This document shows positions 36,378 through 46,331 of a stretch of 64,000 nt of DNA, piece after piece. The translations under genes and the position numbers were made by a program. Below the pieces are notes generated by a model, which was not told the origin of the DNA, searched no databases, and was given only the letters and a program-made list of their open reading frames with translations. Location: assembly GCF_000478605.2 (NCBI RefSeq), contig NZ_ASHX02000001.1:1649044-1713043 (forward strand), given 5' to 3'. Each line of letters opens with the position of its first letter. Positions within the stretch are counted from its first letter, which is position 1. Origin of the DNA: Streptomyces thermolilacinus SPC6 (GTDB lineage Bacteria; Actinomycetota; Actinomycetes; Streptomycetales; Streptomycetaceae).

Positions 36378-37481
36378 TCAGTGCCCCTGGCCGTGCCCCT
36401 GCTCGTAGCGGCGCAGCTGCTCCAGGTCGATCATGCTCGTGTCGAAGAAGCTGGTCTCGTCCAGCGAAGCCGACTGCTGCTGCGGCAGCTGGGGCGCGGG
36501 CGCCGCCTGGGGCTGCTGGTAGGCGTACGGGTCCTGCTGGGCGCCGTAGCCCTGGGCGTAGCCGCCCTGGTCGTAGCCCTGCTGGTGGTACGCGTAGGGG
36601 TCCTGCTGGTACGCGTAGGCGTCCTGCGGCTGCTGGGCCGGGTAGCCGTACGGGTCCGGCTGGTGCGCGGGCGGCGGCGGGGCCTGTGCGGGAGCGGGCT
36701 GAGGCGCCTGGTGCGCGGCGGCCGGCTGGGCCGTGTGCTGCGGCTCGGGGTCCGCCAGCTCGGCGAGGCCGGCCAGGTAGTCGGCGTCGCTCGTGTGGAG
36801 CTGCCGGGGGCCGGCGGCGTCCTGGGCGGCCATGTGCTCGCCGAGGTCGTCCGTGGCGGTCCGCCCGTGGAGCTTCTGGCGGCCCCGGCCGACGGCCTCC
36901 AGGGTCTTGGCGAGGACCGCCTCGAAGGCGCTCAGCTTGGCGTCCACGTACGCGTCGGCGCGCTGCACCAGGGTCTGCGGGTCGGCGCTGTACTCGGGGG
37001 CGTCCTCGTCGGCGTACCCCTGCTCGTCGAGGCCCGGGCCCCGGCCGAGGAGCTTCTCGCGGCCGCGGTCCACGGAGCCGATGGTCTTGGTGAGGACGAC
37101 CTCGAAGTTCGCGAGCTTGGAGTCCACGTAGTCGTCGGCCTCGGCGCGGATCTCCTCGGCCTCCCGGCGGGCCTCCGCGAGGATGCGGTCGGCCTCCTCC
37201 TGGGACTGGCGGGCGATCTGGCTGTCGGAGATCAGGGAGCCGCGCTCGGCGTGGGCGGCGGCGATGATGCGCTCGGCCTCGCGGCGGGCCTCCTCGACCA
37301 TCTGCTCGCGGCCGCCGATGAGCTCGCGGGCCTGGGCGAGGGAGTCGGGGAGGGCCTGGCGGACCTCTTCCAGCATCGCGAGCAGTTCGGCGCGGTTCAC
37401 CACGCAGGAGGCCGACATGGGCATGGACCGGGCGTTCCCGACCGCCTCGACGATGTCGTCGAGTTTCTTCTGCACGTCCAC
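36378..37481 (-). CDS. DivIVA-like coiled-coil protein with Gln/Tyr-rich tail
   Basis: Annotated as cell division initiation protein in related genomes; 367 aa. The N-terminal half is coiled coil rich in Ala/Glu/Arg (VEEARREAERIIAAAHAERG, EEADRILAEARREAEEIRAE). Two related blocks (YVDSKLANFEVVLTKTIGSV and YVDAKLSAFEAVLAKTLEAV) are an internal duplication, each followed by DRGREKL or GRGRQKL. The last 140 residues are Gln/Pro/Tyr-rich with repeated QQDPYAY. GTG 37481 (MDVQKKLDDIVEAV) was chosen as the natural helix start. It precedes the DUF177 gene. Polar growth or cytoskeleton function is inference. Confidence 0.85.
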   Translation of the reverse strand: MDVQKKLDDIVEAVGNARSMPMSASCVVNRAELLAMLEEVRQALPDSLAQARELIGGREQMVEEARREAERIIAAAHAERGSLISDSQIARQSQEEADRILAEARREAEEIRAEADDYVDSKLANFEVVLTKTIGSVDRGREKLLGRGPGLDEQGYADEDAPEYSADPQTLVQRADAYVDAKLSAFEAVLAKTLEAVGRGRQKLHGRTATDDLGEHMAAQDAAGPRQLHTSDADYLAGLAELADPEPQHTAQPAAAHQAPQPAPAQAPPPPAHQPDPYGYPAQQPQDAYAYQQDPYAYHQQGYDQGGYAQGYGAQQDPYAYQQPQAAPAPQLPQQQSASLDETSFFDTSMIDLEQLRRYEQGHGQGH

Positions 37482-37616
37482 CGTGTGCTCGCCACTCTCT
37501 ACAGCCGGATGGGAAGACGGACGGAACGACTCTACGGCCAGTCGGGCCCCGTTTGACACCGGTCCCCCGGGCTCGTCCGGCCCGCCCGGGGGCGCTTCCG
37601 GCGATCCGTCAGGCGG

Positions 37617-38126
37617 TCACTTCTCGCGGAGCCGTGCGACGAGCGCCTCGTGCACGACGGGCGGCAGCAGGTGCGAGACGTCGCCGCCCCACGCCGCGAC
37701 CTCCTTGACCAGCGAGGAGGAGAGGAAGCTGTAGGTGGGGTTGGTCGGCACGAACAGCGTCTCGACGCCGGTCAGGCCGTTGTTCATCTGGGCCATCTGG
37801 AGTTCGTAGTCGAAGTCGCTGACGGCGCGCAGGCCCTTCACGATGGCCGGGATGTCGCGCTCCTTGCAGAAGTCCACGAGGAGACCGTGGTGCGACTCGA
37901 CCACCACGTTGTCGTACTCGGCGGTGACCCGGCGGATCAGGTCCATCCGCTCCTCGACCGTGAACAGGCCCTTCTTCGACTGGTTGATCATCACGGCCAC
38001 GTGCACGACGTCGTACAGCTTGGAGGCGCGGGCGATGATGTCGAGATGTCCGTTGGTGATGGGGTCGAACGACCCCGGACAGACTGCTCGGCGCAACTGA
38101 AGTCCCTCGCTCTCCGGTCCGGTCAT
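37617..38126 (-). CDS. coaD: Phosphopantetheine adenylyltransferase CoaD
   Basis: Fourth step of coenzyme A synthesis: 4'-phosphopantetheine plus ATP gives dephospho-CoA. Length is 169 aa. The nucleotidyltransferase motif [18 protein letters not shown] and the C-terminal [18 protein letters not shown] are diagnostic. ATG 38126 overlaps the rsmD stop (ATGA), giving the common rsmD-coaD pair. Confidence 0.97.
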   Translation of the reverse strand: MTGPESEGLQLRRAVCPGSFDPITNGHLDIIARASKLYDVVHVAVMINQSKKGLFTVEERMDLIRRVTAEYDNVVVESHHGLLVDFCKERDIPAIVKGLRAVSDFDYELQMAQMNNGLTGVETLFVPTNPTYSFLSSSLVKEVAAWGGDVSHLLPPVVHEALVARLREK

Positions 38127-38707
38127 GGTGCGTCTTCGCACGTAGAGGCGGCGCGACCGTACCAAAACGTTCCCTCGCCGTAGCGACGGGCCCGCAGGGC
38201 CTCGAACCCCTCCGGCCAGCCGAATTCCCCGCCTCTGGTGCTGCGCTCCACGGTGACGAGGGCGTCCGCCGCGAGCCAGCCCTGGACGCGGAGTGTGAGG
38301 AGTATCTCGCGAAGATCGTCGTCGGAGACGGCGTACGGCGGGTCGAGGAAGACCGCGTCGTACGGCTCGGCCGGCACGGGTCCCGTGACGACCTGCTCGG
38401 CGCGGCCGGTGCGGACCTCGGCGCCGGGCAGGCCGAGCGCGCGGACGTTCTCCCGGACGGTGCGGGCGGCGCGGGCGTCGGCCTCGACCAGCAGGGCGTG
38501 CGCGGCGCCGCGCGACAGGGCCTCCAGGCCGACCGCGCCGGACCCGGCGTACAGGTCGGCGACGCGGATGCCGTCGAGGGTGCCCAGGAGCGACTGCCAG
38601 GTGGAGAACAGGCCCTCGCGCGCCCGGTCCGAGGTGGGGCGGGTGCCGTTGCCCGGCGGCACGGCCAGGCGGCGTCCGCCGGCCGCTCCGGCGATCACGC
38701 GGGTCAT
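38123..38707 (-). CDS. rsmD: 16S rRNA (guanine966-N2)-methyltransferase RsmD
   Basis: Methylates G966 of 16S rRNA, using SAM. Length is 194 aa. It begins [19 protein letters not shown]; motif I is [18 protein letters not shown]; and the N6/N2-type catalytic motif DPPY is at residues 122-125. It overlaps coaD by 4 nt and lies 112 nt after recG on the same strand. Confidence 0.96.
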   Translation of the reverse strand: MTRVIAGAAGGRRLAVPPGNGTRPTSDRAREGLFSTWQSLLGTLDGIRVADLYAGSGAVGLEALSRGAAHALLVEADARAARTVRENVRALGLPGAEVRTGRAEQVVTGPVPAEPYDAVFLDPPYAVSDDDLREILLTLRVQGWLAADALVTVERSTRGGEFGWPEGFEALRARRYGEGTFWYGRAASTCEDAP

Positions 38708-38819
38708 GTCAGTCCTTGTCCCTTGTCGGTCGTTCGCGGGCGTGTCCCGACTCCACGATATGGGCTGGTGGGGCCGGCGGCGCCCGCGCCCTCGCGCGCG
38801 GTCCGCCGCCGACGGCCGG

Positions 38820-41042
38820 TCATCCCTTCTCCAGGTACTGCTCGCGCTCGGCGTCCAGCAGGGCGTCCAGGGCGGTGCGCAGCTCCGGGTGGCGCTCCAG
38901 GTCGGGGTCGGCGGCGACGACGGCGGTGGCCTCGGCGCGGGCGGCGGCGATGACCTCCTCGTCCTCGATGACGGTGAGCATCCGCAGGGAGGAGCGGACG
39001 CCGGACTGGGCCTGGCCGAGGACGTCACCCTCGCGGCGCTGTTCGAGGTCGATGCGGGAGAGCTCGAAGCCGTCGAGGGTGGCGGCGACGGCGGCCAGGC
39101 GCTGCCGGGCGGGGGTGGCCTCGGGCATGTCGGTGACGAGGAGGCAGAGTCCGGGGGCGGTGCCCCGGCCGACGCGGCCGCGCAGCTGGTGGAGCTGGGA
39201 GACGCCGAACCGGTCGGCGTCCATGATGACCATGGCCGTGGCGTTGGGGACGTTGACGCCGACCTCGATGACGGTGGTCGCGACGAGCACGTCGGTCTCG
39301 CCCGCGGCGAAGCGGCGCATGACGGCGTCCTTGTCGTCGGGGTGCATCCTGCCGTGCAGGACCTCCACGCGCAGGCCCGCGAGGGGGCCCTTGGCGAGCT
39401 GCTCGGCGACCTCGGTGACGGCGAGCGGCGGCCGCTTCCCGTCGGCGTCGGCGCCCGCGTCCTGCGGGGGCTCCTCGGCGCTCCGGGCCTTCCTGGCGGC
39501 CGACTTGCCGCCCGCCCCGGTGTCGTCCTCGTCGTCGCCGATGCGGGGGCACACGACGTACGCCTGGTGGCCGCCCTCGACCTCCTCGCGGACGCGCTCC
39601 CAGGCGCGGGCGAGGAAGTGCGGCTTGTCGCGGGACGGCACGACGTGGGTGGCGATGGGTGAGCGGCCGGCCGGGAGCTGGTCGAGGACGGAGGTCTCCA
39701 GGTCGCCGAAGACGGTCATGGCGACCGTGCGCGGGATGGGGGTCGCGGTCATGACGAGCAGGTGGGGCGGCTGCTTGCCCTTGCCGCGCAGGGCGTCGCG
39801 CTGCTCGACGCCGAAGCGGTGCTGCTCGTCCACGACGACGAGGCCCAGGTCGTGGAACTTGACCTTGTCCTCGATCAGCGCGTGGGTGCCGACGACGATC
39901 CCGGCGTCGCCGGTGACCAGGTCGAGGAGTGCCTGGCGGCGGGCCGCGGCGCCCATGGAGCCGGTGAGCAGGACGACCTTGGTGGCGTGTTCGGCGCCGC
40001 CCAGCATCCCTCCCTGTGCGAGGTCGCCCATCATCTCGGTGATGGACCGGTGGTGCTGCTGGGCGAGGACCTCGGTGGGGGCGAGCATGGCCGCCTGTCC
40101 GCCCGCGTCCACCACGGCGAGCATGGCGCGCAGGGCGACCATCGTCTTGCCGCTGCCGACCTCGCCCTGGAGGAGGCGGTGCATGGGGTGGTCGGTGGCG
40201 AGGTCGTCGAAGATCTCCTTGGATACCGCGCGCTGCCCGTCGGTGAGGGTGAACGGCAGGCGGGCGTCGAAGGCGTCGAGGAGGCCGCCGGGGACGGGCT
40301 CGCGGGGGACGGCGGGCAGCTGCGTGTCGGCGTGGCGGCGGCGGGCGAGGGCGACCTGGAGGACGAACGCCTCGTCCCACTTGAGCCGTTCGCGGGCGTC
40401 GGCGATGTCGGCCTTGACGCGCGGGCGGTGGATCTTGTGGAGGGCGTCGGGCAGGTCGGTGAGGCCGCGGTCCTCGCGCAGGGCGGGGGGCAGCGGGTCC
40501 ACGGCGTCCTGGGCGCGCGGGAGGACCGCGTCGACCGCCTTGGCGATCTTCCAGGACTCCAGTTTGGTGGTGGCCGGGTAGATCGGGATGAGGGCGCCGG
40601 CCCAGCTGTCCACGGCCTCGTCGCCGTCGCCGCGCAGCAGTTCGTAGGCGGGGTGGGCGAGCTGGAGCTTGCGGTTGAAGAGGGACACCTTTCCGGCGAA
40701 CATCGCGCGGGTGCCCGGCAGGAGTTCCTTGTGGGGCTTGTGGACGCCCTTGCCGAAGAAGACCAGTTGCAGCCGGCCGCTGCCGTCGGTGATGGTCACC
40801 TCCAGCCGCTGGCCCCGGCCGCGCGAGCCGTTGTACGTGTGGAGGCGGGCGTCCGCGACCTGGGCGACGACCGTGACGTGCTCGTCCAGCGGCAGCTCGG
40901 CCAGCGCGGTCAGCTCGCCGCGCTCGGCGTACCGGCGCGGGTAGTGGTGCAGGAGGTCGCCGACGGTGTGCAGGCCGAGGGCCTCGGCCATCACCTTGGC
41001 GGTGGCCGGTCCGAGAACCTTCTTCAGGGGTTCGCTCAGCAC
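38820..41042 (-). CDS. recG: ATP-dependent DNA helicase RecG
   Basis: Branch-migrating helicase for stalled forks and recombination intermediates. Length is 740 aa. The N-terminal wedge/OB domain (EHVTVVAQVADARLHTYNG) is followed by helicase motifs: GEVGSGKTMVALRA (Walker A), VVVDEQHRFGVEQRDAL (DEQH), MTATPIPRTVAMTVFGDL, and the C-terminal GRVGRGTAPGLCLL motif VI. A Lys/Asp/Glu-rich insert (DDEDDTGAGGKSAARKARS) interrupts the second helicase domain. GTG 41042 has AAGGAGGAG upstream. Confidence 0.97.
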   Translation of the reverse strand: MLSEPLKKVLGPATAKVMAEALGLHTVGDLLHHYPRRYAERGELTALAELPLDEHVTVVAQVADARLHTYNGSRGRGQRLEVTITDGSGRLQLVFFGKGVHKPHKELLPGTRAMFAGKVSLFNRKLQLAHPAYELLRGDGDEAVDSWAGALIPIYPATTKLESWKIAKAVDAVLPRAQDAVDPLPPALREDRGLTDLPDALHKIHRPRVKADIADARERLKWDEAFVLQVALARRRHADTQLPAVPREPVPGGLLDAFDARLPFTLTDGQRAVSKEIFDDLATDHPMHRLLQGEVGSGKTMVALRAMLAVVDAGGQAAMLAPTEVLAQQHHRSITEMMGDLAQGGMLGGAEHATKVVLLTGSMGAAARRQALLDLVTGDAGIVVGTHALIEDKVKFHDLGLVVVDEQHRFGVEQRDALRGKGKQPPHLLVMTATPIPRTVAMTVFGDLETSVLDQLPAGRSPIATHVVPSRDKPHFLARAWERVREEVEGGHQAYVVCPRIGDDEDDTGAGGKSAARKARSAEEPPQDAGADADGKRPPLAVTEVAEQLAKGPLAGLRVEVLHGRMHPDDKDAVMRRFAAGETDVLVATTVIEVGVNVPNATAMVIMDADRFGVSQLHQLRGRVGRGTAPGLCLLVTDMPEATPARQRLAAVAATLDGFELSRIDLEQRREGDVLGQAQSGVRSSLRMLTVIEDEEVIAAARAEATAVVAADPDLERHPELRTALDALLDAEREQYLEKG

Positions 41043-41148
41043 GGCGGCCTCCTCCTTCCGTACCCCGTCCTGGTCGGGTGTCCATTCCACACCACGCCAC
41101 TGACAGCGGGCGGCAACCGGGCGGGCCCCGGCCGTCGCCGGGGGCGGG

Positions 41149-42810
41149 TCACTCGACGCCGATGAGGAGCGGCGCCTGCTGCCGGCCGCCGTGGTAGACG
41201 CAGGTGTCCACGGCGAGGTACCGGTCGCGCACATGGCGCTCCAGGCGGTCGGCGAGGTCCTGCGGGGCGTCGGCGGCGAGGACCAGGGTGACCAGCTCAC
41301 CGCCGCCCGACAGCATGCGGTCGAGCACGTCGCGGGCCGTTTCGGCGAGGTCGTGGCCGATGACGGCGACGTCGCCGTCGATCAGTCCGAGTACGTCGCC
41401 CGCCTGGCAGACCCCGGCGGACGTGAACGACTGGTGCTCGGCGACGGCGAGTTCGCCGTAGCGGGTGGCTCCGGCGGCGGCGGTCATGGCGACCACGTCC
41501 TCGTCGAAGCGGCGGTCCGGTTCGTGGACGGCGAGCGCGGCGATGCCCTGGACGGCGGCGCGGGTGGGGATGAGGGCGACGCGCACGCCTTCGGCGCGGG
41601 CCTGTTCGGCGGCCGCCGCGGCGGTGTGGCGCAGGTCGGTGGAGTTGGGCAGGAGGACCACTTCGCGCGCGTGGGCGCGGCGGATCGCGTCGAGCAGTTC
41701 GCCGCTGGCGGGCGGGCGGCCGGGGAGCGCCAGGACGGTGGTGGCGCCCGCTTCGGCGCACAGCCCGGCCAGCCCCTCGCCGGGCACGACGGCGACGACG
41801 GCCCGCTGGGCCGGTTCGGCGGGCCCGTCGGGGTGCGCCGTGCCGGACCGCGGGGCGCCGGTCTTCGCGGCGTCGGCGGCGAAGTGGGTGACGCGGATGC
41901 GGTACGGGCGTCCCGCCTCGACCCCGGCCTCCACGGCGGCGCCCGCGTCGTCCACGTGCACATGGACGTTCCACAGTCCGTCCCCGCCGACGACCACCAG
42001 GGAGTCCCCGAGCCCGTCGAGGCGGGCGCGCAGCGCGGCGACGGCCTCGTCGTCGGCCTCCAGGAGGTAGATCACCTCGTACGCGGGGCCGCCCGCCCCG
42101 CAGGGCTCCCCCGGCGTCCCGGCGTCGTACGGGAGGGGCGCTGCCCGCCGGGTGCGGGGCATGGGGGCGGGGGCCTCGCCGGACAGGGCCTCCACGAGCG
42201 CGCCCAGCACGGTGACCAGGCCCCGCCCGCCCGCGTCCACGACCCCGGCGCGGGCCAGCACCTCCAGCTGCCCCGGAGTGGCCTCCAGCCCGGCGCGGGC
42301 GCCTTCGTACGCGGCCCTGGCGACCGTCCGCAGGTCGGGGCCCGCACCGGCGGCCGCGCGCGCGGCGGCGGAGGCGACGCTGAGGATGGTGCCCTCGACG
42401 GGGTGGGCGACGGCCCGCCGGGCGGCGGCGGACGCGGTGTCCAGCGCCTCCGCCAGGTGGTGTCCGTCACAGCCGCGGGCCAGCACCTCGGCCATGCCGC
42501 GCAGCAGCTGCGCCAGGATCGTGCCGGAGTTGCCCCGGGCGCCGATCAGCGCGCCGTGCGCCAGGGCCCGCACGGTGCCGGCGGGCGAGGGGGCGGCGCC
42601 GTCCGCGTCGTGGGCCGCGAACAGGGCCTCGACGGCCTGCCGGGCGGCCTCCACGGTCAGGTACAGGTTGGTTCCGGTGTCCCCGTCGGCGACCGGGTAG
42701 ACGTTGATCGCGTCGATCTCCTCGCGTTCCCGGCCCAGCGCGTCCAGCGCCAGTGAGCACCAGGCTCGGACCGCTGCGGGGTCGAGGTCCCGTCCCGACT
42801 TCTCCGGCAC
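41149..42810 (-). CDS. DAK2/DhaL-domain protein, FakA (YloV)-like kinase
   Basis: Member of the YloV/FakA family, 553 aa. In Gram-positives FakA with a DegV-type FakB binding partner phosphorylates fatty acids. The N-terminal DhaL domain has the nucleotide/Mg site INVYPVADGDTGTNLYLTVE (Asp42 and Asp44) and GARGNSGTILAQLLRG. The C-terminal FakA domain has GDVAVIGHD and LVTLVLAADAP. It lies between rpmB and recG, the same neighbours as yloV in Bacillus. The start is the GTG at 42810 with GAGGAGG upstream. No DegV gene is seen here. Substrate is inferred. Confidence 0.9.
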   Translation of the reverse strand: MPEKSGRDLDPAAVRAWCSLALDALGREREEIDAINVYPVADGDTGTNLYLTVEAARQAVEALFAAHDADGAAPSPAGTVRALAHGALIGARGNSGTILAQLLRGMAEVLARGCDGHHLAEALDTASAAARRAVAHPVEGTILSVASAAARAAAGAGPDLRTVARAAYEGARAGLEATPGQLEVLARAGVVDAGGRGLVTVLGALVEALSGEAPAPMPRTRRAAPLPYDAGTPGEPCGAGGPAYEVIYLLEADDEAVAALRARLDGLGDSLVVVGGDGLWNVHVHVDDAGAAVEAGVEAGRPYRIRVTHFAADAAKTGAPRSGTAHPDGPAEPAQRAVVAVVPGEGLAGLCAEAGATTVLALPGRPPASGELLDAIRRAHAREVVLLPNSTDLRHTAAAAAEQARAEGVRVALIPTRAAVQGIAALAVHEPDRRFDEDVVAMTAAAGATRYGELAVAEHQSFTSAGVCQAGDVLGLIDGDVAVIGHDLAETARDVLDRMLSGGGELVTLVLAADAPQDLADRLERHVRDRYLAVDTCVYHGGRQQAPLLIGVE

Positions 42811-43060
42811 CTGGTGATCCTCCTCGTGTGGGCTGCACCGCAGGGTAGACCCAGGGAGGCGGGGAGGGCCGGGGCGGGGGCCGGGCGGTCCGTGGTAGTT
42901 TCGTTCTACCGAAGTGGCCGTTGTATGCTGCTCCGGTTGCCCGATGAAAGTCGGGCCGTTCCCCGGCAACGCCACTTCAGTCACCGACCTGTATGTCACC
43001 GATCTGATTCCGGCTCGCCGGATTTCACTGTAAGTGCATCTGAAGTCTTTGGAGTGACCC

Positions 43061-43246
43061 GTGGCTGCCAACTGCGACGTCTGCGGCAAGGGGCCGGGCT
43101 TCGGCAACAACATTTCGCACTCGCACCGCCGTACGTCCCGTCGCTGGAACCCGAACATCCAGCGCGTGCGTGCCGTGGTCGGTCGGACGCCGAAGCGGCT
43201 CAACGTCTGCACCTCGTGCATCAAGGCCGGCAAGGTCTCGCGCTAA
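43061..43246 (+). CDS. rpmB: 50S ribosomal protein L28 (zinc-type)
   Basis: Large-subunit protein, 61 aa. Two cysteine pairs (CDVC at 5-8 and CTSC near 48-51) mark the zinc-containing form. The core is [20 protein letters not shown]. It starts at GTG 43061 with GGAG 7 nt before. Divergent from the DAK gene; the 250-nt leader has lower G+C and a TATGCT sequence near 42926. Confidence 0.98.
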   Translation: MAANCDVCGKGPGFGNNISHSHRRTSRRWNPNIQRVRAVVGRTPKRLNVCTSCIKAGKVSR

Positions 43247-43287
43247 AGTCGACGTTTCGTCGTAGCGCAGCCTCTGCGGTTGCCTTG

Positions 43288-43321
43288 AAAGCCGGTCCAC
43301 CCTCGGGTGGGCCGGCTTTTC
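43288..43321. terminator. Rho-independent terminator of rpmB
   Basis: A 15-bp GC stem (AAAGCCGGTCCACCC, 43288-43302, paired with 43305-43319) with one G-T pair and T residues at the end. One of the few classical terminators in this window. It separates rpmB from convergent thiD. Confidence 0.9.
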
Positions 43322-43466
43322 GCCGTACCCGGCGCCCGGCGTGAGGCGCGTGGACGCGAGCGCGGGCGTACGAGCGGGGCGGGCCTACGGGCAGGGCGGC
43401 CGTACGAGCATGGGGCGTCCAAGCAGCGGGCGCGCCCCCATGGGACGCGCCCCCTCGCTCGAGGGC

Positions 43467-44273
43467 TCAGCCCCGCCACTCCCAGGCGTGGTCCACCGGG
43501 CCGATGCCGCCGCCCAGGGCGAACCCGGCGGCGATGGCCCCGGTGACGTACTCCTTGGCCCGGCCCACCGCCTCCGGCACGGCGAGGCCCTTCGCCAGGC
43601 CCGCGGCGATCGCGGAGGCGAGCGTGCAGCCGGTGCCGTGGGTGTGCCGGTTGTCGAGGCGCGGCGCCCGGTACCAGTGCTCCTCGCGGCCGTCCGTCAG
43701 CAGATCCACCGCCTCGCCCGCCAGGTGCCCGCCCTTGATCAGTGCCCAGCGCGGCCCGAACGCCAGGACCTCGTCGGCGGCCCGCCGCAGATCCTCCTCG
43801 CCCTCCACCCGTACGTCCGTGAGCTGCGCCACCTCGTCCAGGTTCGGGGTCGCGACGGTCGCCACGGGCAGCAGCCGCTTGCGGACCGAGTCCAGCGCGG
43901 AGGCGGCCAGCAGCGGGTCGCCGTGCTTGGAGACGCCGACCGGGTCCACGACGACCGGGGCGTCCGTCGCCGCGAGCAGCTCCGCGACGGTCTCCACCAG
44001 CGTCGCGGAGCTGAGCATCCCGGTCTTCACGGCCTGGACGCCGATGTCCCCGACGACGCTGCGGTACTGGGCGCGCACGGCCTCCTCCGGCAGCTCCCAG
44101 GCGCCCTGGACGCCCAGCGAGTTCTGCGCGGTGACGGCCGTGAGGACGCTCATGCCGTGGACGCCCAGGGCGAGCATGGTCTTCAGGTCGGCCTGGATGC
44201 CGGCGCCGCCGCCCGAGTCGGACCCGGCGACGGTCAGCACCCGGGGCGGGGCCTGGTGGGTCGGGGAGGTCAC
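43467..44273 (-). CDS. thiD: Hydroxymethylpyrimidine/phosphomethylpyrimidine kinase ThiD
   Basis: Phosphorylates HMP and HMP-P in thiamine synthesis. Length is 268 aa. It begins with [20 protein letters not shown]; the middle [14 protein letters not shown] and the anion hole [20 protein letters not shown] near the end are ribokinase-family marks. GTG 44273 overlaps the thiL stop by 4 nt (GTGA). No TPP riboswitch pattern was found upstream of the thiL-thiD pair. Confidence 0.96.
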   Translation of the reverse strand: MTSPTHQAPPRVLTVAGSDSGGGAGIQADLKTMLALGVHGMSVLTAVTAQNSLGVQGAWELPEEAVRAQYRSVVGDIGVQAVKTGMLSSATLVETVAELLAATDAPVVVDPVGVSKHGDPLLAASALDSVRKRLLPVATVATPNLDEVAQLTDVRVEGEEDLRRAADEVLAFGPRWALIKGGHLAGEAVDLLTDGREEHWYRAPRLDNRHTHGTGCTLASAIAAGLAKGLAVPEAVGRAKEYVTGAIAAGFALGGGIGPVDHAWEWRG

Positions 44274-45244
44274 TCGGCACCCCCGTACGGGCCGCCGAAG
44301 TGGTCCCAGCCGCCCGCCGTGTGCCAGGGCGCGCCGTCCACGGTGACCTGCGGCAGCGCCGACGGGTTGAGGACCTCGCCGATGACCTTCCAGCGGGCGG
44401 GCAGCTTCACGTCCGGCGGGAACGTCGCGACGATCGCGTGGTCCTCTCCCCCGGTGAGCACCCACTGGAGCGGGTCCACGCCGACGGCCTGGCCGATGTC
44501 GTTCATCTGCGTGGGGATGTCGATGGCGCCGGACCGCAGGTCGATGCGGACCTTGCTGGCCTCCGCGATGTGCCGGAGGTCCGCGATGAGGCCGTCGCTG
44601 ACGTCGCACATGGCGGTCGCGCCGAGGCTCGCGGCGGCGGGACCGGCGTGGTACGGCGGCTCGGGCCTGCGGTGCGCCTCGACGAACGCGCGCGGCGAGC
44701 GGAAGCCGCGGGACAGGACGGCGTACCCGGCGGCGGACCAGCCGAGCCAGCCGGTGTAGGCGACGACATCGCCGGGCTGGGCGCCGCCGCGCGTGACGGG
44801 CTCGTGGTTGCGCAGGTCGCCGAGGGCGGTGATGGACACGGTGATCGTGTCACCGCGTACGACGTCGCCGCCGACGACGGCGGCTCCGGCGACCTGGCAC
44901 TCGTCGCGCAGCCCGTCCATCAGCTCCGTCGGCCAGGTGGCGGGGAGTTCGGCGGGGACGACCAGGCCGAGGAGGAGCGCGGTGGGCACGGCGCCCATCG
45001 CGGCGATGTCCGCGAGGTTCTGCGCGGCGGCCTTGCGGCCCACGTCGTACGCGGTGGACCAGTCGCGGCGGAAGTGGCGGCCCTCCAGCAGGATGTCCGT
45101 GCTGGCGACGACCCGCCGGTCGGGTGCGGCCACGACGGCGGCGTCGTCCCCCGGCCCGATCCGTACCGCCGGGGTGGTGGTGAGCCGGGAGGTGAGCTCC
45201 CTGATGAGCCCGAACTCCCCGAGCTCGCCGACAGTGCCCTTCAC
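44270..45244 (-). CDS. thiL: Thiamine-monophosphate kinase ThiL
   Basis: Makes thiamine diphosphate from thiamine monophosphate. Length is 324 aa. The N-terminal metal/ATP site is [19 protein letters not shown] and [16 protein letters not shown] are typical, and [14 protein letters not shown] and [13 protein letters not shown] lie in the C-terminal half. It precedes thiD and is coupled to it. Confidence 0.97.
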   Translation of the reverse strand: MKGTVGELGEFGLIRELTSRLTTTPAVRIGPGDDAAVVAAPDRRVVASTDILLEGRHFRRDWSTAYDVGRKAAAQNLADIAAMGAVPTALLLGLVVPAELPATWPTELMDGLRDECQVAGAAVVGGDVVRGDTITVSITALGDLRNHEPVTRGGAQPGDVVAYTGWLGWSAAGYAVLSRGFRSPRAFVEAHRRPEPPYHAGPAAASLGATAMCDVSDGLIADLRHIAEASKVRIDLRSGAIDIPTQMNDIGQAVGVDPLQWVLTGGEDHAIVATFPPDVKLPARWKVIGEVLNPSALPQVTVDGAPWHTAGGWDHFGGPYGGAE

Positions 45245-45507
45245 CGAGGTTCACCTCTCCATGTCGTCATGGGCTCACCGTACGACCGACTGGTCCTGCT
45301 GCGGTTGCGGTCGCGAGCCGTCACTGCTGTAGGTACGGTCAATGAGACGGACGAAGCCGTCAACTTCTGTCTCTCGTACGCCACGCTCCGGTCACCCCCG
45401 GCCCCGTGGTCTCCCCGCCGCACGCGGCGACGCGATACCGTGGCGTCCCTTTCTTCCCTGGGTCCCGACGAGCCCAGGATGATCCCCGTGGCCGCCCTGG
45501 AGGTTCC

Positions 45508-45741
45508 GTGGTACAGGCGTACATCCTGATTCAGACCGAGGTGGGGAAGGCGTCTCTGGTCGCCGACACCATCGCGAAGATCCCCGGCGTGATCCAGGCC
45601 GAGGACGTGACGGGCCCGTACGACGTGATCGTGCGCGCCCAGGCGGACACGGTGGACGAACTCGGCCGCATGGTCGTCGCCAAGGTCCAGCAGGTGGAAG
45701 GCATCACCCGCACCCTGACCTGCCCGGTCGTCCACCTGTAG
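45508..45741 (+). CDS. Stand-alone Lrp/AsnC ligand-binding (RAM) domain protein
   Basis: Small protein of 77 aa, containing only the C-terminal effector domain of Lrp/AsnC regulators: MVQAYILIQTEVGKASLVAD, VTGPYDVIVRAQADTVDELG, and VEGITRTLTCPVVHL. No HTH is present, so it cannot bind DNA alone and may tune another Lrp protein or sense an amino acid. GTG 45508 has GGAGG 4 nt before. Starts about 260 nt from divergent thiL. Confidence 0.93.
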   Translation: MVQAYILIQTEVGKASLVADTIAKIPGVIQAEDVTGPYDVIVRAQADTVDELGRMVVAKVQQVEGITRTLTCPVVHL

Positions 45742-45761
45742 CCCCCGTCTACGCTGAGCCG

Positions 45762-46253
45762 GTGAAGTCCACCCACCGGTTCCCCCGCCTGCCCGCCGCG
45801 GTCGGCGCCGTCGCCGCGGTCCTGCTGCTGGCGACGGCGCCGGGCTGCGCCCTGACGGACACGGGGACGCCCGTCCCGGTCCCCAGCCCGGCCGCGGAGG
45901 CGGCCGCGTACTGCCGCGCCCTGCACCGGGAGTTGCCGGAGACGGTCGCGGGGCTGGCCCGGAGCGCGACGGAGCCGCGTTCCGAACTGACCGCCGCGTG
46001 GGGGGACGGGGCGATCGTACTGCGCTGCGGGGTTCCCCGGCCCGACCGGATGAGCGATCCGCAGGCGCACGCGATCGAGGCGGACGACGTCAACTGGCTG
46101 CTGGAGCAGCGGGAGGGCACCGGTCCGCGCTTCACCACCACGTACCGCGAGGCGTACGTGGAGCTGTCGCTCGACAAGCGGTTCGCGCACGACACGGGGC
46201 CGCTGGTGGACTTCGCCGGGCCCGTGAGCAGGACCGTCCCGCCGAGCCTCTGA
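45762..46253 (+). CDS. DUF3515 lipoprotein
   Basis: Predicted lipoprotein, 163 aa. The signal peptide ends LLLATAPGC with Cys29 as the lipidation site. The mature part has EAAAYCRALHRELPETVAGL, VLRCGVPRP, and FTTTYREAYVELSLDKRFAH, all typical of DUF3515. Function unknown. It follows the RAM-domain gene by 20 nt and is probably co-transcribed. GTG start. Confidence 0.92.
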   Translation: MKSTHRFPRLPAAVGAVAAVLLLATAPGCALTDTGTPVPVPSPAAEAAAYCRALHRELPETVAGLARSATEPRSELTAAWGDGAIVLRCGVPRPDRMSDPQAHAIEADDVNWLLEQREGTGPRFTTTYREAYVELSLDKRFAHDTGPLVDFAGPVSRTVPPSL

Positions 46254-46275
46254 GGCATGGCGGGGCGGACCCGTC

Positions 46276-46315
46276 GCGGCGGGGGCCCGGCACGGCGTGC
46301 CCGCGTCCCCGCCGC
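46276..46315. terminator. Bidirectional hairpin between DUF3515 gene and ddlA
   Basis: A perfect 9-bp outer stem (GCGGCGGGG, 46276-46284, with 46307-46315) encloses a smaller GGCAC/GTGCC hairpin. It lies in the 78-nt gap between convergent genes. Confidence 0.6.
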
Positions 46316-46331
46316 GTACGGCCCGTACCGT

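Noticed and set aside
45245..45507. TPP riboswitch before thiL-thiD
   Set aside because: No CTGAGA or ACC...TGAACCTGATC-type elements were found on the minus strand.
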